Below are positions 1 through 11,749 of a DNA stretch of 64,000 bases, in pieces. Both the position numbers and the translations under genes were made by a program. Positions within the stretch are counted from its first letter, which is position 1; the number at the start of each line of letters is the position of its first letter. This stretch comes from Galeopsis tetrahit (lineage: Eukaryota; Streptophyta; Magnoliopsida; Lamiales; Lamiaceae). The stretch is taken from the NCBI GenBank assembly GCA_963675135.1, contig OY776133.1, positions 45,973,494-46,037,493 on the forward strand, read 5' to 3'. A model generated the notes under the pieces. It was not told the origin of the DNA and ran no database searches. It saw only the letters and a program-made list of their open reading frames with translations.

Positions 1-2173
1 AGGCTTTCTTTAATCTGTACACCTGGTTGCCTTTGACTTCGAAACCTGGAGGTTGTTCAACATACACTTCTTCCGCAAGAATACCGTTAAGAAATGCACT
101 TTTAACATCCATTTGATATACAGTAAACTTCATATAGGCAGCATATGCAAGGAACAATCGAATGGCTTCTAGTCTAGCAACAGGAGCATAAGTCTCATCA
201 TAGTCTATGCCTTCAGCTTGTGAATAGCCTTGGGCAACTAGTCTAGCCTTATTCCTAACGACTACATCATTCTCATCTTTCTTGTTTTTGAAAATCCATC
301 GAGTGCCAACTACATTATGATGTTTAGGCCTATCGACAAGTTCCCAGACGTCGTTTCGAACAAACTGGTTCAACTCGTCTTGCATAGCGATGATCCAATT
401 ACTATCAGCCAATGTCTCTTTGACAGTGGTAGGCTCGATAGATGAAAGGAAACAACACCAGCAAAACATAGTTGGACTAGGCTGTTCTTGCGACTCAAAG
501 AGTTGTCGTCTAGTCTTCACACCAATAGTAGAGTCACCAATGATATTCTCAGTATCATGCGCAGATTTCCATGTCTTTCTAGTCTTACCAGGAATACTAT
601 CATCATCTACATCAGGTATTGCATCATGCATTTCAACATCATTTGTATCAACAGATTTAACAGGAGTAGACGAGTCGACTAGAGCAGGCATGTCAAATGG
701 TCTAGTAGACTTACCTTGAGCACTTACCTTCTCTTTGTCATCAGACTCGAGAGCTTTCATGAATGGATTATAGGCTTGAACGGATTCATATACCTCTGAT
801 TCTTTGTCAGATTCGATCGATAGATCAGTCACCTTGTCACTGATCTTGTTGGTAGACGAGTCTTGTCGAGATTCATCGAAAACCACATGTGGTGTTTCTT
901 CCACACAAAGAGTTGAGTAGTTGAATACCCTAAATGCTTTGCTAGTCGAGGAGTATCCTAAGAATATCCCCTCGTCTTCTTTGGCATCGAAAGCATTCAA
1001 CTTGCTCTTTCCATTGTTATGGATGAAACACTTACAACCAAATATATGGAAATATGAAATTCTGGGTTTTCTACCTTTCCAAACCTCATAAGGTGTCTTG
1101 CCTAACGCCTTGTTGATCGCACTTCTGTTCTGTGAGTGGCATGCAGTGTTGATAGCTTCAGCCCACAACTTTTGAGGTGTGTTGTACTCGGCTATCATGG
1201 TTCTACAAGCTTCTTTGAGAGTTCGATTCCTTCTTTCCGCTACACCATTTTGTTGTGGCGTCCTAGCTGCACTAGTAAGGTGTTGGATACCACATTTAGC
1301 ACAAAAGTCTTTGATATAGCAATTAATGAACTCAATTCCTTTGTCACTACGGATCTTGACAATAGACTGGTTCTTCTCAACTTGTAACTTCTTCAACAGA
1401 TCAGGTAGAAGAGTTTGTGTATCACTCTTCTTGTATAGGAAGACTACCCAAGTAAACTTAGAATAGTCATCTACAACAACAAGTGTGTACCTTCTACCAT
1501 TCAAGGTTGGAGGAGTTATAGGACCATGATGATCCATGTGTAGTAGTTTTAGGACTCTACTTGTTGAGAGAGTAGGAATTGACTTAAATGAAACCTTTAC
1601 CTGTTTACCTTTTTGGCACGAGTCACACACTTGTGATTTGTAATAGATTTCATTAGGGATACCTTCAACAAGGTAGTTTCTTGCGATCTTGTTAATTATC
1701 TTAAAGTTCATATGGCATAGGCGTCTGTGCCATAGCCAGCTGATTTCTTTAGGACTTTTAGTAAGAAGGCAAGCATCCCTAGGGCAGCTATTCCAATTCA
1801 CAGTGTAGACACTGCCTTGCCTTACTCCAACTATTAGAATTGAATGAGTTCTTTTATCCCAGATTTCGCATTTGGTGCTTTTGAAGTAGACTTTATAGCC
1901 CCTGTCACAAAATTGAGAGACAGATAGCAAATTATACTTCAAACCTTCTACATATGAGACATCGTGAATCTCTACGTCTCCATTCTTGATGTATCCGAAT
2001 CCTTTTGTGATTGCCATAGAACTATCTCCAAAGATTACTTTTGGTCCTTCTTGCTCGTGGTAGTCAGAAAGAAGAGCCCTGGTACCAGTCATGTGGTGAG
2101 AACACACACTGTCTATGTACCAAGTTTCTCCAACTGAACCACCCTTCTTATACAAGTCGAGTCGACCCTGCAA
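1..2173 (-). pseudogene. pol: copia Pol (PR-IN-RT, partial)
   Basis: Aspartic protease, GAG-pre-integrase zinc finger (HRRLCH), integrase core and the N-terminal half of reverse transcriptase up to the YQMDVKSAFLNG region, running off the window. By eye the frame looks open from about 2173 to base 1, but I did not check every codon. The protease active site reads D-S-V (2105-2113) where the other copy has the usual D-S-G. The loss of this glycine probably inactivates the enzyme, so I call it a pseudogene. As in the other copy, Pol is in a different frame from Gag and begins after the gag stop with no ATG. Confidence 0.8.
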
Positions 2174-2206
2174 TGAAGATATTCAATAATTTAGGTACCC
2201 ACTAGT

Positions 2207-4694
2207 TTATTGGGGTCCTGGGGGGTTAGTCGAGTTCAAAGGAATCCAAATATACATTGGAGTCTTGAACAAGTTCCATCTCTTAAGCTTCCTGCCAAAT
2301 TTGTTACAAAATAAGACCTTGTTGTCCTTATTTGGCCTATCATTCGATTTCGGGTCTACTCGTTTGAGATAGCCTTTCGACTTAATCTCTACTTGAGCAG
2401 GCGCTGGTCTATGATAGTCAGAATAGGGCTTGTATGCATTAGGTTCATACGGTTTATAGACACGTTTGGGTCTTTCCTCACTTATGATATCATATGACAA
2501 AGGTGGAGGATATAGGATTAGTTGTGTACGATATTTTGGAGCAACCTGTCTGGGCCTAGACGAGTAGAGCTGAGACTGCCTTATGAAAGGAGGCCTAGGC
2601 TCTTGTCGTCTAGTCTGTACTTGTCTAGTACTTGTCTCCTCAGGGTACCAATCCTCGTATCTGACCTGATTAGGTCGTCCACGATTAGTGGTCCTTTGTT
2701 GACTAGTTCTAAATGGAACAGGCTTGTTGTTAACATTCTTCTTACCTCCCTTGGTAATCGGATTGTTAATTCGAGTCTGTTTGGGTACAGTGCCTTCAGA
2801 TGGCGTTCCAATATCGTATATCATTGGTCCTTTTCCTTTATCATTAGTCAAAGAGCTTGAGATGAAAGCAGTAGGGTTCTTAAGGACTCGAGTAGACGAG
2901 CTAGGTGATTCAGCACCTATACCTGTCTTGTCAGCAGGAGCCCTATACCTATCTGACAATTCAAGGTTAATCTTAGAAGAGTTAACCAGGTCAGTAAGTT
3001 TAAGGTCTAGAGTGACAACCTCGGTCTCTAAGAACTTATTGCGTTCTTTCAAGTCTATTGCACTTGATCTTTAAAACATTGAATTCATTTCTCTCAGTTG
3101 CATGTGTCTTAAGTAGGTCTTGATATAACCTGTCTGTCAATGAACACTTTTCTTTGAGTTGTCTTAACTCTTCAGTCAAGCGTTCATTTAGGACTGTTAC
3201 ATTAGGATCTACTTTAGACTGAGCTTCCTTAAGATCAATGATTTCCTGTTTTAATGCGATGTTCTCGTCGCTGACTTCAATGAATGCCTGATTAGCAAGT
3301 AGGAGGTCGTCTTCAACAGCACTAGTAGAGTGACGAAGACTACTCCCTACTTCACTACTGGCAGTATCACTTTCATCAGAATCCGATTCATCACATGATT
3401 GAAAAGAAGTAGCAGATGATACCTCTTGGTCGATTTTAGCCATGCAGCATAGGCCATCATCTACTATGAAAGCTTCATCGTGATCTGGATCAGACGGGTA
3501 GCTGGATGAGGACGATGGCAACTCGTCTGAATCAGAATCAGAGTCATCATTGGCCATCATTACCTTCTTGCCACGGTTGTATCTTCTTTCCCTTCGTGCT
3601 TTGCGTTCTTCTCGATCGTCGGTGCTCAGGTCTGGACATTCATAAATGTAGTGACCTGGTTTCTCACAGTTATAGCACAAGAGATCATTAGTAGCCTTTT
3701 TAATAGGAGAATTATTCCTTCGCTTATCACGTCTATCAGAACGCGTAATCTTCCTATCATCAGACTCTCTATCTCGCTTATTACCTTTTGAGACTTCGTC
3801 TCTCCTTTCGGACGAGTTTCGGTCTCGTCTGGTCTCAGACGAGTTCTTAGAAGCAGACCCTCTATGATCTCTATAGAACTTCTTATATATACCGAAACGT
3901 TTATTCAGCCTATCAAACTTTCTAACCATGAGGTTCACCTGATCCTTCAGGCTAATATCAGTATCTAACTCGTCTTTCACAGAAGCAGACTTAGTTTTAG
4001 ACTTAGACTTGCTAATTCTAGAACTCTTAGACGAACTAGATTTGAAGGCAACGTTCTTAGATACAGCATTGTCTCTACCACTACCTGCAATTGGATCTTC
4101 TTCGTCTAAATCAAACTCATGAGCCTTTAGAGTTTGAAACATGGTTTCTGCTATCCATACGTCTATGTCTTGAGTATTCTTAACAAGCATTTTTACCATC
4201 TTCCACCTGGCATCAAGACTCTTAAGAATCCTAAGATTGATTTCACGAGCAGTATACGATTTTCCAAGGACCTCCAAATCATTTATAATTTTGGTAAAAC
4301 GAGTATCCAGTTGGTCTATAGTTTCACCAGCTTTCATTTTAAATGATTCGAATCTTTGGACAGCTGTGGAAAGCTTGCTTTCTTTGATTATGGATGTCCC
4401 TTCACAAATGATAGCTAAGCGGTCCCACATCTCTTTGGCAGTTTTACATTTTAACACTTTTCCTAGATACTCGTTAGGAAGAGTGTGTAAGATGTAATTC
4501 TTGGCCAAGCTATCCAAATTATTCTGCCTCATTTCTTCTGAGGTTAGCTCTGACCTGGGTTTTCTGACGAGAGTACCCACGGGTTTGTCCTTGTCGAGGG
4601 CAGCAGTATTGGGAATCATGGTCACGATCGGACCTTCAGTGACGACAGAGATCATTAGGTCGTGAGTGGAACTGAAGATGGCTTCCATCCTCAA
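2207..4694 (-). pseudogene. gag: copia Gag (UBN2/zinc knuckle/coiled coil), frameshifted
   Basis: Gag forms the virus-like particle and packages element RNA. The N-terminal half is a UBN2-type retrotransposon gag domain. A CCHC zinc knuckle (CX2CX4HX4C, CYNCEKPGHYIYEC) lies near 3640-3690, followed by an acidic Ser/Asp stretch and a coiled-coil C-terminal part. Compared with the copy at 53253, about 40 bp covering the start codon and first codons are missing just upstream (near 4720), so the first usable ATG is at 4688. An extra A in a short A run near 3049 shifts the frame, splitting gag into 3036-4694 and 2207-3052. The acidic and Lys/Arg-rich middle is intact here but frameshifted in the other copy. 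Confidence 0.85.
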
Positions 4695-4878
4695 CTTCCA
4701 ATAGTCATAGTCCTGAACCTGGATTCAAGAAGACTAGTATAGCACAGTATATTATCAAGAAACGGATATTTTCAATGATTCAAGCGATGAAGAACAAGTA
4801 AGAGCACGTACAGACACGGACCAAGACTTCACCCAAGTCTTAAGTCGGTTATCAAGAAACAGCAGTTCGTAAACTACT

Positions 4879-4890
4879 GCTCTGATACCA
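4879..4890 (-). other. Primer binding site (initiator Met tRNA)
   Basis: Minus-strand TGGTATCAGAGC, two bases inside the LTR end. This is the standard copia primer site, complementary to the 3' end of tRNA-iMet. Confidence 0.9.
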
Positions 4891-4892
4891 CT

Positions 4893-6146
4893 TGTAGGTC
4901 CCCAAAGTTGAGTTTAATATTGAGTAAGCTAGTGAAAATGTCTAGAGGGGGGTGAATAGACTTTTCAAAATTCTTTCAATATATCAAAGTACAATGCGGA
5001 AATCAGAATATAACAATGAGCCCAATTCTAGTTTATACTCAACTTATTTCGAGAACTTCTGTTATGAACACTCAGCTAGTCTTGTTCAGATATGTATTCA
5101 ATCAATTAAACAGTTAATCAATTAAACAACAAACAAAACTTGTAAAGTAAATCAAACACGAGATTTATAGTGGTTCGACAACTTGTCTACGTCCACTCTC
5201 ACAAACCCAGTTGTGATATTCTTATTAACTCGTCTAATGGAGTAATGTGTGTTCTTGTAGCTTTAAGTCCCAAGAAATAAGACTTAGATCTTCTCGACAA
5301 CACTACCAAGTGTTTCTTCGATCTTACTAGAGATTTACAAGTATCTAGCAACTTGAAACAGTAAAAATAAAACTTCTCTATTCAGTAGCAGTCTTCTTTG
5401 ATCTTCACTTGTCTTGCGGACTTGCTTTCTGAACTTCAAACAAACACTCTGAGAGTTTCTTGCTTTGAATGCTTCAATAACGCTTCAGTAATCAGTATTG
5501 CAGTAGTCTTAAATCGTTCAATACCTTACGGTATTTATAGACTTCCAACTTCAAGAACTTTCAGTTGTGTAACCAACCTTTCTTGAAAACTAACTCGCAA
5601 CTGTTAAACTTTATCCTTCCACGCGTTTCTGTTGTTTAATTAGTTATTTCTAACTAACTCTTCAATCCTTATCTTTTACGCGTTTGAATAACTAACTTCT
5701 TCCTTCTTGTTATGTTGACTTGTCTTGTCTTCGCGCACCTGTCTTGTGTAGACTTCTTCTTCTTCTTGTGCGGTCTTCCTTAGTAGTAGGCTAATCTAAT
5801 CCTAACAAGACTATTACATTACTTTAAGCTTTATAAAATAGCTTAGTCAACTTATGAATCTATACAATGAATATCTATTACATATGAAAATCATGAGCTT
5901 CTATACAATAATGAATAGCTCAGTAACCAACCTAAACAATTAGTACAAAGTACTTGTCTTTTCAACACTTAAACTTTTCGGACTTTTACTTGTCTTGTGA
6001 ACTCTACTGGTCTGTACAAGATGACTTCTTTAACTAGACTAGGTCAGTCAACACTTAGAAAATATTCAAGTCTACTTTTGGCTTATCAAAACTTCATCTT
6101 TATCTTTTCATCATTTAGGACTTGTTCTAGGATTCATATCCCAACA
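4893..6146 (-). repeat. 5' LTR of left copia element
   Basis: Reading minus, it starts TGTTGGGATATG at 6146 and ends CCTACA at 4893 (1254 bp), with the same ends as the LTRs at 51765 and 62365. A TATAAATA box (minus) lies at 5532-5539. The motif next to the inner end, at about 4925-4965, matches the conserved U5 end of the other copy. Confidence 0.93.
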
Positions 6147-6219
6147 TATAGGTATTATTCCACATGACTGATGAGGGATAGCATAAATGTCTTACTTCTT
6201 TCCTTTATTCCTTGTGTAG

Positions 6220-6996
6220 TTTGGCCTCCTTTACTCCGACGTATCCGAGCGGGCACTCCAATCTCTCCAACTTCAGGACGATCTCCAAAATCAAGTGGAG
6301 TTAGAAAAAGTAAAGAAGGAAATACTCGAGGCAGAACTACAAGAAGCCAATCTGGGGCGGAAGGCAGCTCAGGCTGAAGGGATTAAGCTTTCTGAGGAGA
6401 TCTCTTCACTTCGGACTCAGCTTGCTGAGCGGGATAGGGGGATTCAACGCTTCTAGGCTGATCTTCCTCTAGCTGGGGTGAGGCTTTGTATTGATTCCCT
6501 CTTTACATCTGCAGTGGGGCAGACATTTCTGGGCACTTTGCATCGAGAGTGGCTGGAAGCTTTCCTTAAGAACACTAGCTTTCTAGGGGCGATGGGGGCG
6601 TACATCCCTCATTTCATTGATCATGGCTTTTCCAATGTTGTGGCTGAGCATTCTGATCCGGGATTTGATAGTCATTATACTCGCGCTCTTCGCCTGGACG
6701 AACTAGTCACTCCCCCTAAGTTCCCCGGAGATCCTAAAGAGGACATCAGTACTCCTTGGTGGCTGCCCGATATGAGGAAGGCCATTTCAGAGTTGAAGGG
6801 GGCTGCTTTAAAAGTGGAGGATTTGGTGCCGGCGAAGGATCTAACATTCCCCATTCATGTGGTTAATCCTGATCCCCTGGCTTCTGTAGCGGCTAATGCT
6901 CCGGAGGAAAAGGAAGAGAGTGGCAGCTCTAGCGGACAGGTTGCTGAGGCAATGAAAGGCACCGAGGGGGATGGTGAAATTCCCCTTTCTTCATGA
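6220..6996 (+). pseudogene. Antisense additional ORF (aORF) of the Tat element, 3' part
   Basis: This open frame lies opposite to gag-pol, beyond the end of pol. It begins after a pyrimidine-rich stretch ending in TAG (6217-6219) that looks like a splice acceptor. The first ~75 residues are a Glu/Lys/Gln-rich coiled coil. An in-frame TAG at 6454-6456 interrupts it, then about 180 further residues follow, ending in an acidic, Ser-rich tail. The 5' part has been split off by the copia insertion at 6146. Antisense ORFs at this place are known in Tat/Retand/Grande elements, and some are grouped in Pfam as 'putative gypsy type transposon'. Membership here is inferred from position and composition. 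Function unknown. Confidence 0.65.
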
Positions 6997-7540
6997 CTCT
7001 ATTTACTTTCTTTAACAACTTTCTAGTACTTTAAAATCTTTTGCTTTTGTTGGGGCCTTCAAGGTCTTTTGGTATTTTCAGGAGACTCCACACTCCTGTG
7101 TTTTTCTGTGGAGGGCCAGGGCATGGTGCCTCTGGTCTTGGATATTTTTTCTTTTGATGCTCTATCTTACTCCTACTTATCGTACCTGCAAATTGTCTCA
7201 TTGTATGCATACATATGTGTTGTTTTAGTTGGGTTTTGTTGCATGTTTCTAGTATCTTCTTGACACGTATAGGCTCTAAGGCTTAGAGAGAATTTCTAGA
7301 TAAAAATAGAGAGGCTTTATGTTTCTGTACTTACTTGATGATCTGATGATGCTCACAGTACCTCTTATAGGATTTCTTCCTAGCTTTTGCTCTGTATATT
7401 CTACTCCATATCTCCTACTCCCCCTAGCTTTAGAGATTATCGTGGATGAAGATCTTTAATCATATGGCTTTAGGTTTTTCCTTTTCGGCTGAGGTTTATT
7501 TCGAATCTACATTTGCTTGTATAGACCTCGCAATTTCTAC
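6997..7540. other. Noncoding 3' region of Tat element
   Basis: Follows the antisense ORF stop. AT-rich with T runs, no credible coding frame. A short inverted repeat around 7081-7112 (GGAGACTCCACACTCC then CTGTGGAG) is the only structure seen. Confidence 0.4.
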
Positions 7541-7870
7541 GGGTGAGGTTTGTATAAACCTCGCAATTTCTCAGGGTGAGGTTTGTAAAAACCTCGCAAT
7601 TTCTCAGGGTGAGGTTTGTAAAAACCTCGCATTTTCTCAGGGTGAGGTTTGTATAAACCTCGCAATTTCTCAGGGTGAGGTTTGTAAAAACCTCGCAATT
7701 TCTCGGGGTGAAGTTTGTATAAACCTCGCATTTTCTCAGGGTGAGGTTTGTATAAACCTCGCAATTTCTCAGGGTGAGGTTTGTAAAAACCTCGCAATTT
7801 CTCGGGGTGAGGTTTGTATAAACCTCGCAATTTCTCGGGGTGAGGTTTGTGTAAACCTCGCATTTTCTCT
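7541..7870. repeat. 33-bp tandem array, 10 copies, each with a perfect hairpin
   Basis: Ten near-identical 33-bp units. Each holds GAGGTTT-(4 nt)-AAACCTC, a 7-bp perfect inverted repeat. As 33 is a multiple of three and no unit contains a stop, the array reads open on both strands (11-residue repeats GEVCKNLAISQ on plus, YKPHPEKLRGF on minus). I do not regard either as a protein. Variation between units is mostly T/A in the loop and A/G after TTCTC. It lies downstream of pol, where tandem arrays are known to arise in Tat/Ogre elements. Confidence 0.95.
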
Positions 7871-7928
7871 ATTATCTTATGCCTTAATCATCAGGACATA
7901 TCCCTTATCTCAACACCATACTGACATA

Positions 7929-8293
7929 TAGCAATCATCTCATCATAATGCTAACATATACTCCCTCCGTCCCAGGGAAAGCTCCCCATGAGCTCCGGGC
8001 ACGGAGGTTAAGAAATATCAATATAATAAGTAGATGTATTAGAGGTGATGTGATTGAGAGAGAGAAAAATATAATGAAATGTGAGGGGGAATAGTTACCA
8101 AAAAAGGGATGGGTAGCTTTCTCTGGGACAGACGAAAAAGGAAAGTTGGGTAACTTTCCCTGGGACGGAGGGAGTAACAATCATCTCATCATAATGCTAA
8201 CATATAACAATCATCTCATCATAATGTTAACATATAACAATCATCTCATCATTACGCTAACATATAACAATCATCTCATCATTATGCTAATAT
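7929..8293. repeat. 30-bp tandem array split by a MITE
   Basis: About five copies of a 30-bp unit (ACAATCATCTCATCATAATG followed by CTAACATAT). One copy lies left of the Stowaway element and the others right of it. Copies differ at one to three positions. A second minisatellite in the same 3' region of the Tat element. Confidence 0.9.
7961..8174. mobile_element. Stowaway-type MITE (Tc1/mariner)
   Basis: 214 bp with terminal inverted repeats starting CTCCCTCCGTCCCAGGGAAA and ending in the complement, flanked by TA on both sides (7959-7960, 8175-8176). It is inserted in the 30-bp array. No coding capacity. Confidence 0.93.
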
Positions 8294-8539
8294 GTATCGA
8301 GAGGAATCATTGAAATTCTTTCAAAAACGACGCTCCATTGATCAAAAGTGTTCATCAACATAGGCAAATAAGGGGAACCTATGCCGGCCTCGTTAAAAAC
8401 CTCTCTGTGGTAAAACCCAAAGGGAAACCCACGTAGAGGGAAAAAGAGTGCCGGTGAAGCAATGTATACAATTATTCGAGTGAAAACAAACATCAAAATT
8501 GTTTATAAAGGGAAAGATGATAAGGGACTAACACCTTTC

Positions 8540-9733
8540 TCAAACATAAAATCTCTTCAAGTGGCACACGTTCCATGGCCGTAGTATTTCCTTTCCCATC
8601 ATATCCTGGAGTTTATAAGCTCCACCCTTCAACACCTGTATCACCTTGTAAGGACCTTCCCAATTAGCCTCCATCTTTCCTGTATTTTTCAGGGCGTCCG
8701 CCCTCCGAAGGACTAAGTCTCCGGCTTTAAAGGAGCGGGGGACTACCCTACGATCATATGCCGCCTTGATCCTGCTCTTGTATCTCTCTGCTTTCAACTT
8801 TGCCATCTCTCTTTCTTCCTCTACCAGGTCTAAGGCCTCTCTCATCAGCTCCTCATTCCTCTTCTCATCAAAATAGGTGATTCGGTGCGATCCTAGCCTG
8901 GCCTCTGGGGGTATCACTGCTGCTGCCCCATACACCAAGTGAAAGGGGGATTCCCCTGTAGCTGTCTTAGGGCTAGTTCTATAGGACCAGAGGACGTTAT
9001 CCAGTTCTTTCACCCATCCTCCTCCTATCTTTTGCAATCGTGTTCGGATACCGTCTACTAGAATCCTGTTTGTGACTTCCACCTGTCCATTGGCTTGTGG
9101 GTGGGCCACTGAAGTGAATCTTTGTACAATGTTCCGTCTTTCGCACCATTTCCTCACTTTCTCTCCATTGAATTGTGTTCCATTATCTGAAACCAGAACT
9201 CTCGGCACTCCAAACCTGCAGCAAATGTGTCTTGCTAGGAAAAGAATCACAGTATCTTCCTCTATCTTAGCCAAGGGCACGGCTTCTACCCACTTGCTGA
9301 AGTAATCTACTGCTACGATCAAGAATTTCCTTCCTCCAGGTGCCACGGGAAAGGGCCCTACTAAATCTATCCCCCATTTTGCGAAGGGGCAAGGCGAGTA
9401 CATGGCACCCATCTCCTCGGCAAGTACTCGTATCAAAGGTCCATTCTTCTGGCATTTCTCGCATTTCTTCACAAATTCCCTAGCATCTCTGATTATACTG
9501 GGCCAATAGAAACCTGCCCTAAACACCTTCTTCACCATAGTCTTATAGCCTTCATGGTTGGCCGCACAACCTTCGTGGATATCCTTGATCACCAATTTTG
9601 CCTCCCTTTTCGAGAGACATTTCAAGTAGGGCTGGGTAAAGGATCTCTTGTATAACTGGTCCCCAAGGATACAATATTTCATCCTCCATGCTTTGGCCTC
9701 CCGGGACATCGGGGTTACCTGCTCCTTATTCAA
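8540..9733 (-). pseudogene. pol: gypsy integrase segment of Pol
   Basis: Inserts the cDNA copy into the genome. The N-terminal HHCC zinc-binding region is visible (H-x-G-C-AANH, then CEKC), then the DDE core: D in GIDLVGPF, D in VSDNGTQF, E in NGQVEVTNR. The C-terminal part (RRADALKNTGKMEANWEGPY) is the usual Tat tail without a chromodomain. It is in the same frame as the RT segment and separated from it by one TAG codon at 9734-9736, so it was once one polyprotein. The conserved residues are intact apart from this stop. Confidence 0.93.
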
Positions 9734-11749
9734 CTATTTCCATATCTCTTTTCTCCAGTCGTCCCCTGCTGTTATCTCTCCAACCAGGGTTTCGGCGGCT
9801 AGCCGATCTGCCACTAACAGGGTTATCTTTCCGTGTCCCTCAAACTCAGTGGAACTGGCTAATTTAGACAGCCCATCTGCCTTTGTGTTCTCTTCTCTTG
9901 GTACCTGTATCACTTCAAAAGTATGAAATTTATTTCTTAAATTCCTCACCTGTTCTATATAAGCAATCATTCTTTCATCTTTAGCGACATACTCCCCCAT
10001 GACCTGTTGCACTACCAGCTGTGAATCGGAATATAGGGTGATCTTTTGTGCTCCCAGCTCTGCTGCCATGTTGGCCCATCTAATCAGGGCCTCATATTCT
10101 GCTCCGTTATTAGAGGTTGAGAACCGAAACTTGACTGCAACATGTACTTCTTGACCTTCAGGATCAACCAACACTATCCCAGCCCCACATCCTAGTGCGG
10201 ATGCCGAGCCATCAACATATACTTTCCAGCCTTGCACCTCCTCTGCCCTGGTGGATTCTTGGATAAAGTCTGCTAAGGCTTGGGCCTTAATAGCCCTCCT
10301 GGGTTCATAATCAATATCATATTCCTGTAATTCAACTATCCATTTAACCATTCTTCCTGACAAGTCTGCCCTTCCTAGTACCTGCTTCAAAGGGTAGTTA
10401 GTCCGCACCATAACTTTATAAGACAAGAAATAAGGGCGCAATCGCCTAGCCGTCACTACCACCGCCAGGGCTGCTTTCTCCACCTCTGAATATCTGATCT
10501 CCGCTCCCTGAATGACCTTGCTCACATAGTATATGGGCTGTTGTGTGGGTCCCTCCTCTTTCATCAGGGCTGTGCTCAGGGAATGCTCCCCTACTGAGAG
10601 GTATAAGAGTAAGACATCTCCCTGAGAGGGCTTCGTCAGCTTCGGGAGCTGTTCAAGGTGAAGCTTAAGTTCTTCAAAAGCTTTTTGACAGCGCTCATCC
10701 CTTTCAAATTTCGACCCCTTCCTTAATGTTCTAAAGAAGTGGTGGCTCTTCTCTGCTGACCTTGCTATGAATCTACTGAGGGCTGCGATTCTACCATTCA
10801 GGGTTTGTAGTTCTTTCAAGTTTCGAGGAGGTTGCATATCGAGGACAGCCTTCACCTTCGCAGGGTTGACTTCTATTCCCCTCTGGGTCACCATGTATCC
10901 CAAGAATTTTCCTGACCCTACTCCAAAAGAACATTTAGTTGGATTCAATTTAATACCATTTTTTCTGATTACCTGAAATATCTCCTTCAGGTCTTTGATG
11001 TGTTCCTCTGCTTTAACACTCTTGGCTAGCATGTCATCCACATAGATTTCCATGTTCCTACCAATCTGTCTTCGAAATACTGAGTCTACCATTCTTTGGT
11101 AGGTGGCTCCTGCATTTATTAGTCCAAAAGGCATACGTATATAACCGAAAGTACCACATGTCGCAATAAAACATACCTTTGGGATATCAAGAGGATTCAA
11201 TTGGATTAGATGGTATCCCTGATATGCGTCCATCATGCTAAGCAATTCGAATCCGGATGTTGCATCTACCAATTGATCAATTCTAGGTAGGGGGTAATGG
11301 TCTTTGGGACATGCTTTATTCAGGTCCCTGAAGTCAATACACATTCTCCATTTGCCAGCTCCTTTAGACACCAACACCGCATTTGAAAGCCACTCAGGGA
11401 ACTGCACCCTCTTTACGTGTCCTGCACTCAACAACTTATCAATCTCTTCTTTCACAATAAGGTTTTTCTCCTTACCAAAGTTTCTCAATTTTTGCTTCAC
11501 TGGTTTAACCCTGGGATCTACATTAAGGTGATGCATCGCTATTTCTGGAGGGATACCCGTCATATCTATTGGGGTGAAAGCGAATATATCCGCATTCTCT
11601 CGAAGAGTGAGTATCATTCTTTCTTTAAGTTCGGGATTCATGTGGGTACCGATCCTGGTTATAAATCCTTCCTTTCCCGGATAGAGCTCAATGTTCATTA
11701 ATTCCTCATCTGCTTTGATTTTGGGTTGTTCTCCCGCCAATTCACCCAC
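9734..11749 (-). pseudogene. pol: gypsy reverse transcriptase and dual RNase H segment of Pol
   Basis: RT motifs are clear: KWRMCIDFRDLN, FGYIRMPFGL and the catalytic YVDD (in YVDDMLAKS). Next comes a gypsy RNase H whose first catalytic position is degenerate (LLLYLSVGEHSLSTAL). A second RNase H with an intact active site follows (VYVDGSAS, GAEYEAL, YSDSQLV). This archaeal-type second domain is characteristic of the Tat lineage, where the first domain is known to decay. The segment overlaps the end of the protease ORF by 8 bp in another frame and ends in a stop just before integrase. Confidence 0.93.

Larger units (their letters stand above)
1..6146 (-). mobile_element. Ty1/copia (Sirevirus-like) retrotransposon, truncated by window edge
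   Basis: On the minus strand the order is 5' LTR (4893-6146), primer binding site, gag, then pol, leaving the window inside the reverse transcriptase. It is collinear with the complete element at 51765-63670 at both DNA and protein level, though clearly diverged. The long gag with a coiled-coil C-terminal half, LTRs over 1.2 kb and the domain order PR-IN-RT suggest the Sirevirus lineage (inferred from architecture, not a tree). The RT C-terminus, RNase H, any post-pol ORF and the 3' LTR lie outside the window. The bases next to the LTR at 6147-6151 (TATAG) would be one copy of the target duplication; the other is off-window. It is inserted in the antisense ORF of the gypsy element to its right. 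Confidence 0.93.

Noticed and set aside
7537..7863. Repetitive protein (YKPHPEKLRGF or GEVCKNLAISQ repeats) on either strand
   Set aside because: It is an artefact of a 33-bp noncoding minisatellite whose period is a multiple of three.
7541..7870. CRISPR array
   Set aside because: The units are contiguous 33-bp repeats without unique spacers, in a plant retrotransposon.
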